A stretch of 64,000 nt of DNA from Candidatus Babelota bacterium (GTDB taxonomy: Bacteria > Babelota > Babeliae > Babelales > Vermiphilaceae): NCBI GenBank assembly GCA_029262575.1, contig JAJCZC010000022.1:62001-126000 (forward strand), given 5' to 3'. The stretch's first letter is position 1, and each line of letters begins with the position of its first letter. Positions 34,356 to 42,618 of this stretch are shown here, piece by piece. The position numbers were made by a program, and so were the translations under genes. Below the pieces are notes generated by a model, which saw only the letters and a program-made list of their open reading frames with translations, searched no databases and was not told the origin of the DNA.

Positions 34356-34387
34356 AAAAAAGGTCCTTTTTTAGGGCCTTTTTTTAT
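34356..34387 (+). terminator. Intrinsic terminator
   Basis: AAAAAGGTCC / GGGCCTTTTT stem with one G-T pair and a T run. Confidence 0.85.
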
Positions 34388-34461
34388 TGACTTTAACTAC
34401 TATAAAGTTAGAATGAAACATATTATTTATTAGTTTTTTCCAAACATAAGGAACATCTTTT

Positions 34462-35016
34462 ATGAAACTACGTAAGAGCCTTTTATCTGGCTTGATGATT
34501 GCGACGTTGTGTAGCAATACGATTTCTCTAGCTACAGATACGAAAAAAGATATCTTATTCAATAACCCTTTAAATAAAAGTTTGACCTTCACACGCGGTT
34601 TAAAGCTTGCAGGTTTACTTGCTTTTGCAGCTGCATTGATTAAATACGCATGTACTGAACCTCACAATAATAAAATTCGGTTTGATGTAGAAGAATTCAA
34701 AGTGGCTTTTTCTGAATTTTGCCGTGGCATAAATGTTAAAGAAAATTTGCTTAAAATAAGGAACTTCGCCTGGTACTTCACACTTGATGGCATTATCGGC
34801 CATGGCATGAAAAAACGCTCAATACGCATCGACCCAGATGAACCAACAAAACTTTTTGTGCATCCTGGCGCTAAATCTAAGGGCCTATTTGGTCTCATAG
34901 CTGGTTATCACAAAGGTATCTTCGCAATGCTGTTCTTTATGAAGGCATTGGATAAATTCGAAAAAGATGGCGTTAAAGGTTGGAACCGCCTAATTGATTT
35001 CGTTGGGCTAAACTAA
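34462..35016 (+). CDS. Exported membrane protein, unknown
   Basis: 184 residues. Signal peptide (MKLRKSLLSGLMIATLCSNT), a hydrophobic helix near 52-66 (GLLAFAAALIKYA) and another near 150-160. Between them is a mixed helical region (FDVEEFKVAFSEFCRGINV) and a basic patch (GMKKRSIRIDPDEPTKLFV). Ribosome-binding site AAGGAACATC lies upstream. A TTGACT-N16-TAGAAT promoter-like pair lies at 34387-34414. It is a single-gene unit flanked by terminators on both sides. No family recognised. Confidence 0.65.
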   Translation: MKLRKSLLSGLMIATLCSNTISLATDTKKDILFNNPLNKSLTFTRGLKLAGLLAFAAALIKYACTEPHNNKIRFDVEEFKVAFSEFCRGINVKENLLKIRNFAWYFTLDGIIGHGMKKRSIRIDPDEPTKLFVHPGAKSKGLFGLIAGYHKGIFAMLFFMKALDKFEKDGVKGWNRLIDFVGLN

Positions 35017-35037
35017 ATTAACAATCAGACATTTTTT

Positions 35038-35067
35038 AAAAAAGGCCGGAATTTACCGGCCTTTTTT
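35038..35067 (+). terminator. Intrinsic terminator
   Basis: AAAAAAGGCCGG / CCGGCCTTTTTT around AATTTA. Confidence 0.92.
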
Positions 35068-35162
35068 CATATACACCATTTGCGAATATATTCATCTATG
35101 TTAATATTGGTATCGTAACTTTAGTTGTATTTAAATTCACGATTTTTAAAGGTGATCACCAC

Positions 35163-35726
35163 ATGATAAACAAAAAATATATTCTTTGTTCGCTACTATT
35201 ATTGACATGCCCCACATACCCCAATGATAATAACAATACATTACGCAATGTAGGCATTGCACTGGCAGCTACAGGTGGCACCTACCTACTCTCTAAAGGA
35301 TGGGCGCATCATGTGGTAAAACTTGCACAAACACAATTCACCTATGAACGCAATCTACTTAATCAGTATAGATACCAATACGGTCATAACTGGAGTGATA
35401 CAATTTGGCGATCACTGCGCAAACAACTGAAAGCAAACATTGTGCACATACACAATGCACAACGTGACCGCTGGCAATTATGTGTACTTTATGATATGTA
35501 TACGAGCAATCCAAGTTTATACGTTGAGCATCGCTACTATACATTTCCACTGCTACAACATGTAGCTGATCTTTCATGGTATATCAAACGATTGAAAATT
35601 ATACGTTTTTGCCATTTACATAGCGAGCGTGATGAACTCGATTCATTAATCGAACAACTAAACTATATAAAAGATATGATTATAAGTGACCATGATTATA
35701 ACATAGAAGAACAAAATTATAGTTAA
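35163..35726 (+). CDS. Exported protein, unknown
   Basis: 187 residues with a signal peptide (YILCSLLLLTCPTYP) and AAAGGTGATCACC before the ATG. A small hydrophobic helix (NVGIALAATGGTYLLSKG, about 29-46) follows and may anchor it. The rest is helical, rich in Tyr, His, Arg and Leu, with a C-terminal acidic coil (HSERDELDSLIEQLNYIKD). Same layout as several other exported ORFs here (signal, short glycine-rich helix, helical tail). Single-gene unit with its own terminator. No family recognised. Confidence 0.65.
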   Translation: MINKKYILCSLLLLTCPTYPNDNNNTLRNVGIALAATGGTYLLSKGWAHHVVKLAQTQFTYERNLLNQYRYQYGHNWSDTIWRSLRKQLKANIVHIHNAQRDRWQLCVLYDMYTSNPSLYVEHRYYTFPLLQHVADLSWYIKRLKIIRFCHLHSERDELDSLIEQLNYIKDMIISDHDYNIEEQNYS

Positions 35727-35727
35727 C

Positions 35728-35758
35728 AAAAAAGCCTCTTTTTTAGAGGCTTTTTTTA
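35728..35758. terminator. Intrinsic terminator (both directions)
   Basis: AAAAAAGCCTCT / AGAGGCTTTTTT; serves the gene on its left and, reversed, the peroxiredoxin gene on its right. Confidence 0.9.
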
Positions 35759-35776
35759 TATTAAGACTTGTTTATA

Positions 35777-36355
35777 TTAAGCGTCTTTAAAATACTCTTT
35801 TACACCCTGTTCATTAGGATCCATAGCCTTATCGCCAGAATTCCAATTTGCAGGACACACTTGCCCATGTTGTTCCACAAATTGCAATGCATCAATTACC
35901 CGCAACAGTTCATCAACATTGCGCCCTAAACTCATATTGTTGATAGTCATACTTTGTATAACATTGTTCTTATCTAAAATAAACACGCCTCTGAAAGCAA
36001 GGCCACTCTCTTCATCTAAAACACCATAATCACGGCACATGTTTTTATTAACATCTGCCAAAAGTGGATAGGTTATTCCTTCAATGCCACCTTGGTTTTT
36101 TGGCGTTTTTAGCCATTGCTCGTGTGTGGAAGATGAATCAACCGAGCATCCAACAACCTGTGCATTACGTTTTTCAAATTCAGGCAACTTTTCTTGAAAT
36201 GCGTGTAACTCGGTTGGGCATACAAAAGTAAAATCTTGAGGGTAAAAAAAGATCACTTTATATTTATCATCATAATTTTCAAGACACACATTATCTGTGA
36301 TATGATCTTGCATCGCGGCTTGACAGGTAAAACTTGGAGCTTTTTTGCCAATCAT
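35777..36355 (-). CDS. Typical 2-Cys peroxiredoxin (AhpC/Prx1)
   Basis: 192 residues; reduces hydrogen peroxide and organic peroxides. The peroxidatic Cys is C46 in FYPQDFTFVCPTE and the resolving Cys is C167 in QHGQVCPANWN. The GGIEG loop near 89 and a C-terminal YF near 188 correspond to the two features linked to sensitivity to over-oxidation in eukaryotic Prx1-type enzymes. Residue FRG (121-123) is also usual. It stands alone, without AhpF or a thioredoxin reductase nearby, so its reductant is encoded elsewhere. Protection from host oxidative attack is a likely role. Confidence 0.92.
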   Translation of the reverse strand: MIGKKAPSFTCQAAMQDHITDNVCLENYDDKYKVIFFYPQDFTFVCPTELHAFQEKLPEFEKRNAQVVGCSVDSSSTHEQWLKTPKNQGGIEGITYPLLADVNKNMCRDYGVLDEESGLAFRGVFILDKNNVIQSMTINNMSLGRNVDELLRVIDALQFVEQHGQVCPANWNSGDKAMDPNEQGVKEYFKDA

Positions 36356-36446
36356 ATATTTTTCCTAATGGTTTAAAATGTTGTAGCATATATTGCACAC
36401 TTTAAAATACCACGAAAAGTAGTATCCTTTAACCCTGAAAGTAAAC

Positions 36447-37463
36447 ATGCAGCCATTAATTGTTATCATATATGACAGCATCACCAATTCGGTTTTTGAG
36501 AGCCAACTTTTGCAACCGCTTTTAAAAAAGAAATTTTATAATCCTACACAAGTAATTCACATTATTAGTTTTGAAAAAAACACAATCATAAAAATTCCAA
36601 TGATTAATGGTATCACCTTCCATCTACTTAAACGCTATCCTTTTATTCATCACAAATTGTTGCACAGAGAGGCGTGGATTGTATGTTCATTAATCAAAAA
36701 GTTGGACTTAAATAGATTTAACATACTGGCTCGTGGCCCGTTTGCGGGATATATAGCACAACACACAACATCAATACATCCAATTTTGATACAAGCGCGA
36801 GGATTAGTGGCAGAAGAATTTCGCTATATAAATACACGCAATAAGATGTTAAACATACTACAAAAACTGCGCTATAAACAGTTTCATGCATTGGAACATC
36901 TAATCTATGGCTCAAAACAAAAAAACATACTGATTGAAGCAGTAAGCCCTGCGCTCAAAAATTATTTAATAAACACATTTCACGCCAATGAACAAAACAT
37001 CTCTCTAGCTCAAAATGATACACCAGAAGCAATATCAACATTAGAAAAAAAGGCATTTCGCACTGCTATTCGTGCAAAACTACGTATAAAAAATGAGCAA
37101 AAAGTATATTGTTATAATGGCTCGTTCAAACCATGGCAATGCCCAAACAAAACAATTGCCTACTTTAAAAAAGAGTACAAAAAAATGCCAACGGCATTTT
37201 TACTCATTTTAACACCTGATGTACAAGCATTTAAATATGCATTAGAGAAAGCTTTAGTGAACAAACAAGCATATAAAATTATGCATGTCACGCAAAAAGC
37301 ATTGCCCCAATATTTAGCGGCAGCAGACGTGGGTATGTTATTTCGAGAAAAGGATATTATTAACAGCGTTTCACGCCCAACGAAAGCATTGGATTATCAT
37401 GCTGCAGGTTTGCACATCGTGCACAATAATACGGTGGACTATCTTGGAAATAATGAAAAGTGA
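36447..37463 (+). CDS. GT-B glycosyltransferase, family 4-like
   Basis: 338 residues without a signal peptide, so cytoplasmic. The N-terminal half has a weak Rossmann-like pattern (LIVIIYDSITNSVFESQLL, PILIQARGLVAEEFRYI). The C-terminal half is clearer: YCYNGSFKPWQCPNKTIAYF, PTAFLLILTPDVQAFKYAL and ALPQYLAAADVGMLFREKD with SRPTKALDYHAAGLHIV, which is the donor-binding region of GT4 enzymes. It probably adds a sugar to an envelope glycan. The sugar and acceptor cannot be read. It stands alone between peroxiredoxin and pyrG. Confidence 0.75.
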   Translation: MQPLIVIIYDSITNSVFESQLLQPLLKKKFYNPTQVIHIISFEKNTIIKIPMINGITFHLLKRYPFIHHKLLHREAWIVCSLIKKLDLNRFNILARGPFAGYIAQHTTSIHPILIQARGLVAEEFRYINTRNKMLNILQKLRYKQFHALEHLIYGSKQKNILIEAVSPALKNYLINTFHANEQNISLAQNDTPEAISTLEKKAFRTAIRAKLRIKNEQKVYCYNGSFKPWQCPNKTIAYFKKEYKKMPTAFLLILTPDVQAFKYALEKALVNKQAYKIMHVTQKALPQYLAAADVGMLFREKDIINSVSRPTKALDYHAAGLHIVHNNTVDYLGNNEK

Positions 37464-37505
37464 GCAATGTCAATGTCTTTCATAACTCACTTTCACTATT
37501 AAATC

Positions 37506-39245
37506 TTAGCAACTCACCTGATCAGCTTTAGGTTGTGCACAAAATTGAGCAGTCGATTGTGTTGATTGTTTAACATTACATAATCGCTTATAACATGCAT
37601 TGGTGAAACCTACAAAAATTGGATTTGGATTAGCCAAACGACTTTTAAATTCCGGATGTGCCTGCGTCGCTACAAAAAATGGATGATCTGGCAATTCCAC
37701 ATATTCCATTAGGCATGTGCCATCTGCACGTTTGTGATACCCTGAAAAAACAATGCCCGCTTGCTCTAATTGCGTAACATAATCTGGATGCACTTCATAA
37801 CGATGGCGATGCCTTTCGAATACCTTTTTCTCACCTGTTGCAGTATCAGTCACAAACCGATCTTTCGTTTGATATAACGCGTCAACTTTGGTGCCAGATT
37901 TTAGCAAAGCAGAATAGCCGCCCAAACGCATTGTGCCTCCAAAATCGTTCTGCTTTAGAAGCTCTTTTTGCATAGGCAAAAGATCAATAACAGGATATGG
38001 AGTATTTTGTTCAACTTCAGAAGTATGTGCATCTGTTAATTTCGCAACATTACGTGCAAACTCAACAACAGCCAATTGCATGCCGTAACATATGCCTAAG
38101 AATGGTATATTATGTTTGCGCAGATATGAAATAACTTCAATTTTACCTTCAACACCACTTTTTCCAAAACCACCTGGTATGATAACACCTTCAAAACCAT
38201 TAAGTTGTTTTAAGGCTTCAGGATTTTGTTCAAAAGTTTTTGCATCAAGCCAAGTAATTTCACAACCATGATCACTAAAAGCACTTGCATGCATTAAGGC
38301 TTGCTCAATACTCACATAACTATCATGCAACTTATATGCACCCGTATCTAAATATTTACCAACAATGGCAACGCGTATTTTTTTACCCGGTTTTATGATC
38401 GCATTCACCTGTTTTTGCCAAACTTTCCAATCAGGCTCTTTTTTTGGCGCTAGCTCCAAGCGCTTGATCATTTTTTTACCAAAGGCATCCCGTTCAAAAT
38501 TAAGTGGCACTTCATAAATTGAAGACACATCGGGTGCCGCAATAATATGCTCTGGCGAAATATGAGCATACATTTGAATCTTTTGCTTACGCTCTTCATC
38601 AATTGGATGCGCAGTTCGGCACACAATAAAATCAGGGACCAGGCCTTCTTGACGCAACAAACGCACCGCCTGTTGTGTTGGCTTCGTTTTCATTTCTGAA
38701 ATATGATAGGGAACCGGCAAATAGCTAACCAAAACATGGGCCACCGATGTTTTGCCAAACTCTTGCTCTAATGCTTTGGCAGCAAATAAGAAAGGCGTAT
38801 TTTCATAATCGCCTACCGTGCCACCAACTTCTACAATAGTAACTTCATAGCCATCACTTGCCAATTTAATACGGCGAATAATTTCTTGTGGAATATGCGG
38901 AATAAATTGCACCGTTTTACCAAGATAATTTCCTGAACGCTCATTATCAATAACCGTTTTATATATCTGTCCTGAAGTAATATTATTCTGTTTTGGGATA
39001 TTTTCATTCATAAACCGTTCGTAAGTGCCAAGATCCTGATCAATCTCACCGCCATCTTCGGTTACCCAAACTTCACCATGCTCAGTGGGACGCAAAGTAC
39101 CAGCATCAAAATTGAGATATGGATCAATCTTAATAAGCGTTGTTTTAAATCCATAACTTTTGAACATCTTGCCCAACGATGCAGTGGTTACACCTTTACC
39201 AACACCTGAAATCACTCCCCCGAACACAAAAATAAACTTCGACAT
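37506..39245 (-). CDS. pyrG: CTP synthase
   Basis: 579 residues, makes CTP from UTP, ATP and glutamine. The N-terminal amidoligase domain begins IFVFGGVISGVGKGVTTASL with IKIDPYLNFDAGTLRPTEHG and EDGGEIDQDLGTYERF. The C-terminal class I glutaminase has the nucleophile in GICYGMQLAVVEFARN and HPEFKSR near the end. The N-terminal signature (GVISGxGKG, IKIDPYLNxDAGT, DGGE) is nearer to the eukaryotic type than to the common bacterial one (GVVSSLGKG, DPGTMSP, DGAE). The last 30 residues are an extra tail. Keeping pyrG means it can balance nucleotides even with uptake. Confidence 0.95.
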   Translation of the reverse strand: MSKFIFVFGGVISGVGKGVTTASLGKMFKSYGFKTTLIKIDPYLNFDAGTLRPTEHGEVWVTEDGGEIDQDLGTYERFMNENIPKQNNITSGQIYKTVIDNERSGNYLGKTVQFIPHIPQEIIRRIKLASDGYEVTIVEVGGTVGDYENTPFLFAAKALEQEFGKTSVAHVLVSYLPVPYHISEMKTKPTQQAVRLLRQEGLVPDFIVCRTAHPIDEERKQKIQMYAHISPEHIIAAPDVSSIYEVPLNFERDAFGKKMIKRLELAPKKEPDWKVWQKQVNAIIKPGKKIRVAIVGKYLDTGAYKLHDSYVSIEQALMHASAFSDHGCEITWLDAKTFEQNPEALKQLNGFEGVIIPGGFGKSGVEGKIEVISYLRKHNIPFLGICYGMQLAVVEFARNVAKLTDAHTSEVEQNTPYPVIDLLPMQKELLKQNDFGGTMRLGGYSALLKSGTKVDALYQTKDRFVTDTATGEKKVFERHRHRYEVHPDYVTQLEQAGIVFSGYHKRADGTCLMEYVELPDHPFFVATQAHPEFKSRLANPNPIFVGFTNACYKRLCNVKQSTQSTAQFCAQPKADQVSC

Positions 39246-39381
39246 GTTTAAACCTTTTTAAGTATTTGCGCAAAATAAAAGACTCAACATGCAGTCATTT
39301 GCAATATTGAGCATTTAGTATACATTATCACACTAATAAACGAGGGTAAACTAAAAAAAACATTAAAGTGAAAGTGATCCC

Positions 39382-39864
39382 ATGAACAACAAAACACTCG
39401 TTCTCATCATGTGCGCTCTACATATACCATCATTCATCATTAGTTGCTGTAGAAAAAAATCAAAAAAATACGCTCTTGTTTCCACCACAGATTTTGAATC
39501 AAACCTCATAAATCTAACCGATCTTTCATCACTTGAAAAAGAATATATCATCAAAAAAGCACCTAAAACTCGCGGTGAAAAAGCCTGGCTTTGTTGCAAG
39601 TTCGTTGGATCGGGCATATTGATGGCTGGCATTGGCGTTGGATCAGCTTTGTTAGCACTCAACATCTTACAAGAAGAAAACACGGTAAACAGTGATCTTT
39701 CTGATATAAAGGATGATCTAGACTCTGGAATACACGACATTCATAAAATATATAATATCACCAGCTTAATTGAGCATTACTCCTCTACATGCAGCGGCCC
39801 CACACTCAGACTTAAAGAAGCATTTATTAACTTTATCCTCAATTGCAACGTTACTGGTGGTTAA
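39382..39864 (+). CDS. Small membrane protein, unknown
   Basis: 160 residues. The N-terminus MNNKTLVLIMCALHIPSFII is a signal peptide or anchor, followed by SCCRKKSKK. A second hydrophobic segment, WLCCKFVGSGILMAGIGVGS with ALLALNIL, spans about 70-96. The last 60 residues (SDLSDIKDDLDSGIHDIHKI) are acidic and helical. Seven cysteines are spread over the chain. It is convergent with the nucleoside transporter and starts 136 bases from pyrG. No family recognised. Confidence 0.6.
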   Translation: MNNKTLVLIMCALHIPSFIISCCRKKSKKYALVSTTDFESNLINLTDLSSLEKEYIIKKAPKTRGEKAWLCCKFVGSGILMAGIGVGSALLALNILQEENTVNSDLSDIKDDLDSGIHDIHKIYNITSLIEHYSSTCSGPTLRLKEAFINFILNCNVTGG

Positions 39865-39866
39865 TT

Positions 39867-41129
39867 TTATATCAACAAACTTGCAACCATTGCATTCATT
39901 AAGTTAGCTAATGCACCGCCAAGAACTGCGTAAACACCTAACTCAGTAAGCCATTTACGTTTTTCTGGTACCAAGGCGCCAATACCACCAATTTGAATGC
40001 CGATACATGAAAAGTTTGAAAAGCCGCATAATGCATAAGTCACAATATCAACAACACGCTCAGGAAGCTGCATATTTATCATCTCTTGATAAGCAAACAG
40101 TTCGTTCACCGCAACTTTAATGCCCAAAAGAGAACCCACACGCAAAGCCATCGAACCGTCAAAACCAAGCAACCAAGCAAATGGCGCAAACAGGTAACCC
40201 AATATCTGTTTTAGATCCAAGATGGGCAACTCAGCAGAAATGCCAAAATAAGAAAATAATACATTCACATTGATACTTCCAAAACCAATGACCGCATCAA
40301 CTAATGCCAAGAGTGCCACAAAAGAAATAAGCATAGCCGCAACATTAACTGCCAATGAAAGACCATCTAAGGTTCCCGTTGCAATTGCATCAAAAATATT
40401 ATTTGCAGGTGATTTGAGTGTAACAGAAACTTCTTCCTCATCTTTTCGTGTAGTTTCAGGCAATAATATTTTTGCAATCATTATAGTGGTTGGAATCGAC
40501 ATTACACTTGCTGTTAATAAATGTGGTGCGGGCACCCCCATTGCAACAAACACAACCAAAATAGCACCACTTATAGTGCCCATACCACTCACCATAACCA
40601 CTAAAAGCTCCGATTTAGTCATGCTTTTCAAATAATCTCTCACCAATAACGGCGCTTCAGTTTGCCCTAAAAAACTGTTGGTGACCGCACACAATGTTTC
40701 TGGTCCAGTTGTCCCCAACAACGGCTGCATAAAAAAATTTATACCTTGTACAATTTTTTGCACAACGCCCCAATAAAATAACACCGCCGTTAATGCGCCA
40801 AAAAAGATAATAACAGGTAATACTTTTATACCAAAAATAAAGCCCCAATCGCCAAATTGATTGGTCAAGTTGCCAAAAATAAATGCCGAACCTTTATCTG
40901 CAAATTGATAGATCCGGCAAACATAATGAGAAACAGCTAACAACATGTGATGTCCAACTGAAGTTTTGAGAATGCATAAAGCAATTAAAAATTGTAAACC
41001 TAAAGCATGCAAAATCAACTTATAATCTATTGCTTTACGATTTTTTGAAAACAAAAAGGCAATTGCCAAAATAACAAAAATGCCAACAATATTTAAATAG
41101 CGATTGTGTTCAAGCAAGTAGGCAAGCAT
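39867..41129 (-). CDS. nupC: Concentrative nucleoside transporter (CNT/NupC family)
   Basis: 420 residues, multi-pass, imports nucleosides with sodium or protons. Family motifs are GPETLCAVTNSFLGQTEAPL near 145-165, SGMGTISGAILVVFVAMGVP, and YALCGFSNFSCIGIQIGGIG near 375. Length is normal. CAGGAG lies seven bases before the ATG, but this site is inside a perfect hairpin, so translation may be controlled. It fits an organism that takes nucleosides from a host. It is convergent with the small membrane gene, two bases apart. Confidence 0.93.
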   Translation of the reverse strand: MLAYLLEHNRYLNIVGIFVILAIAFLFSKNRKAIDYKLILHALGLQFLIALCILKTSVGHHMLLAVSHYVCRIYQFADKGSAFIFGNLTNQFGDWGFIFGIKVLPVIIFFGALTAVLFYWGVVQKIVQGINFFMQPLLGTTGPETLCAVTNSFLGQTEAPLLVRDYLKSMTKSELLVVMVSGMGTISGAILVVFVAMGVPAPHLLTASVMSIPTTIMIAKILLPETTRKDEEEVSVTLKSPANNIFDAIATGTLDGLSLAVNVAAMLISFVALLALVDAVIGFGSINVNVLFSYFGISAELPILDLKQILGYLFAPFAWLLGFDGSMALRVGSLLGIKVAVNELFAYQEMINMQLPERVVDIVTYALCGFSNFSCIGIQIGGIGALVPEKRKWLTELGVYAVLGGALANLMNAMVASLLI

Positions 41130-41134
41130 AAAAA

Positions 41135-41173
41135 ACTCCTGTTACATAGATAAAATTACTTTGTAACAGGAGT
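41135..41173 (-). promoter_or_regulatory. 12-bp hairpin covering the nucleoside-transporter ribosome-binding site
   Basis: ACTCCTGTTACA and TGTAACAGGAGT (arms 41162-41173 and 41135-41146 read on the minus strand) are exact complements around a 15-base A/T-rich loop. The 3' arm holds AGGAG, followed by TTTTT and the ATG. The shape would block ribosome entry or stop transcription just before the gene. Confidence 0.7.
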
Positions 41174-41216
41174 ATACTTGTTTTGCCGATTAGTTCAATG
41201 AGAAAAAATGGAATCT

Positions 41217-41268
41217 GAATATCCTCCGACAAGCTCCCAGCCCTTGCTAAAACTTCCGTGGACTCCAC
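41217..41268. repeat. Outer inverted repeat, left copy
   Basis: GAATATCCTCCGACAAGCTC to GGACTCCAC; its reverse complement matches 42133-42186 at most positions, with a one-base gap. Confidence 0.7.
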
Positions 41269-41416
41269 AAAATGACGATTCTTGTAAATGATTTCTCTAT
41301 GTTTGCTTGGCAATAGAAAATATATAAAACATTCATCCGAATCTTATCAAAAGGTATTCCGAATTTTTTTAAAGAAAAGATAAGAATTAATAGAGTACAA
41401 AAATGAAAAATTATTT

Positions 41417-41752
41417 TTAATCTTCATCCTGAGCATGTCGAAGGATATTCCTTCCTCTTCTTTGTGAAGCATTTTTACATTGAGCAAGCCTTGAAAGTTT
41501 CTTCCAATCGCCCTTAATTAGAGCTTCTTTCTTTTTGCGAGTCCATCCTTTTATTTTTCTTTCCCAATGAAAAGCCAAATCTTTTGAATCACAAGGTTCA
41601 CAAAAAACGAGTTTCACAGGGCGACGTGTATAGGTATAACAATCATAAATTCCTAATTGATGTTCACTTAAACGCCTTTCAAGATCGCAAGTATGCCCTG
41701 TGTAATAGGAGCCATCATTACATTGAAGAATATAAACATGAAATACAATCAT
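41417..41752 (-). CDS. GIY-YIG endonuclease-domain protein inside inverted repeats
   Basis: 111 residues from ATG 41752 (the frame is open ten codons further, into the repeat). GIY-YIG strands are FHVYILQC and YYTGHT; Arg in DLERRLSEH, RPVKLVFCE, the catalytic Glu in AFHWERKIKGW and a basic tail. The last residues (NILRHAQDED) are encoded by the left inner inverted repeat, so the repeat is part of the gene. Similar short nucleases ending in this kind of repeat-coded tail are common in scattered bacteria, from memory. The arrangement suggests a mobile or repeat-spreading unit, like REP sequences with their transposases, but that is inference. Confidence 0.75.
   Translation of the reverse strand: MIVFHVYILQCNDGSYYTGHTCDLERRLSEHQLGIYDCYTYTRRPVKLVFCEPCDSKDLAFHWERKIKGWTRKKKEALIKGDWKKLSRLAQCKNASQRRGRNILRHAQDED
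41424..41451. repeat. Inner inverted repeat, left copy
   Basis: Exact 28-base reverse complement of 41766-41793; core CCTGAGCATGTCGAAGGAT. It overlaps the 3' end of the GIY-YIG gene. Confidence 0.92.
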
Positions 41753-41765
41753 AAGCAATTTATTC

Positions 41766-41793
41766 GGAATATCCTTCGACATGCTCAGGATGA
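41766..41793. repeat. Inner inverted repeat, right copy
   Basis: Exact 28-base reverse complement of 41424-41451. It lies just upstream of the GIY-YIG start. Confidence 0.92.
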
Positions 41794-42132
41794 GTTTTTA
41801 TATTATTTATCACTTCTATTAACATGCTTGACCACCAAGATGACAATCAAATCAACTGTTTTTTTAAACTACACGAAATTAAGGCTAATAAAATTTGATT
41901 GCTTGTACATTATTTTTTTTCACGTTTGAAAAAAAGCAAAATTTCAGTTGTACGACTAAATCCCTTAAAGAAGCTCCCTTTCGTAATTTGCCAAATCATG
42001 CATTATCTCTAATATCTCTCCTTGGTCAAATACACCTCCACAATATGAGGCATCTTCTGCTACTTTTTTTATTTTATATTCATAAACCATATGGACTCCG
42101 CTTATTAAGAGAACAATTAAAAGATTCATCCT
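41794..42132. other. Gene-free stretch between repeats
   Basis: A/T-rich, no convincing gene. An open frame at 41895-42191 lacks any ribosome-binding site and ends in the repeat, so I do not call it. It may be debris of an older copy of the element. Confidence 0.4.
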
Positions 42133-42186
42133 GTGGAATCCGCCGAAGCTTTAAGCAAAGGCTGGGAGCATGTCAAAGGATATTTC
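42133..42186. repeat. Outer inverted repeat, right copy
   Basis: GTGGAATCCGCCGAAGCTTT to GGGAGCATGTCAAAGGATAT; pairs with 41217-41268. Its end (GAGCATGTCAAAGGATATT) also resembles the inner repeat, so all four copies belong to one family. Confidence 0.7.
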
Positions 42187-42200
42187 TTTAAAAAAAAATT

Positions 42201-42602
42201 CTAGCTTTTATAATCATGCAAGCATGCTTCAATGCGCCAACCATCAGGATCAGTAATAAACGCTCCGTAATAACCAGGATGATATTCTTTACGCGAACCA
42301 GGTGCGCCATTATCAATACCGCCAAGTTGTGAGCATCGTTGATACCAATTATTAACCGTTTCAACATTTGGCGCTGAAAAAGCAATATGCACACCACGCG
42401 CTTTGCCAAGCAATTCTTCTGAGTTACCTTGCGTACTAATCCAGAAAGCCGGTTTATTGTTTGCACCATATCCGGCAGTTTGCGAGTCTTCAAAAATCAT
42501 TAAACGCGTATAACCAAGTTCACCCAAAGTTGCATCATAAAAATGTAATGCTTAGGTAAAATCAGAAACCGCAATAGAAGTGTGATCAATCATTATACTC
42601 AT
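42201..42602 (-). pseudogene. VOC (glyoxalase/bleomycin-resistance-like) protein with an early stop
   Basis: The intact frame would read MSIMIDHTSIAVSDFT, then stop TAA (42552-42554) at codon 17, then ALHFYDATLGELGYTRLMIF and so on to 42201. The parts together make a complete vicinal-oxygen-chelate domain: IDHTSIAVSDF for the first strand, GVHIAFSAPNVETVNNWY in the middle and YHPGYYGAFITDPDGWRIEA at the end. One substitution breaks it. Re-start at TTG 42527 would drop the first strand and its metal ligand, so activity is unlikely. It lies beside the repeat element. Confidence 0.75.
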
Positions 42603-42618
42603 TTGATTATTCCTTTTT

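Noticed and set aside
41110-41313. 67-residue minus-strand ORF upstream of the nucleoside transporter
   Set aside because: Its middle (STEVLARAGSLSEDIQI) is translation of the outer repeat; it overlaps the transporter start.
41895-42191. 98-residue plus-strand ORF
   Set aside because: Runs through A/T-rich debris into the outer inverted repeat; no ribosome-binding site and no recognisable domain.
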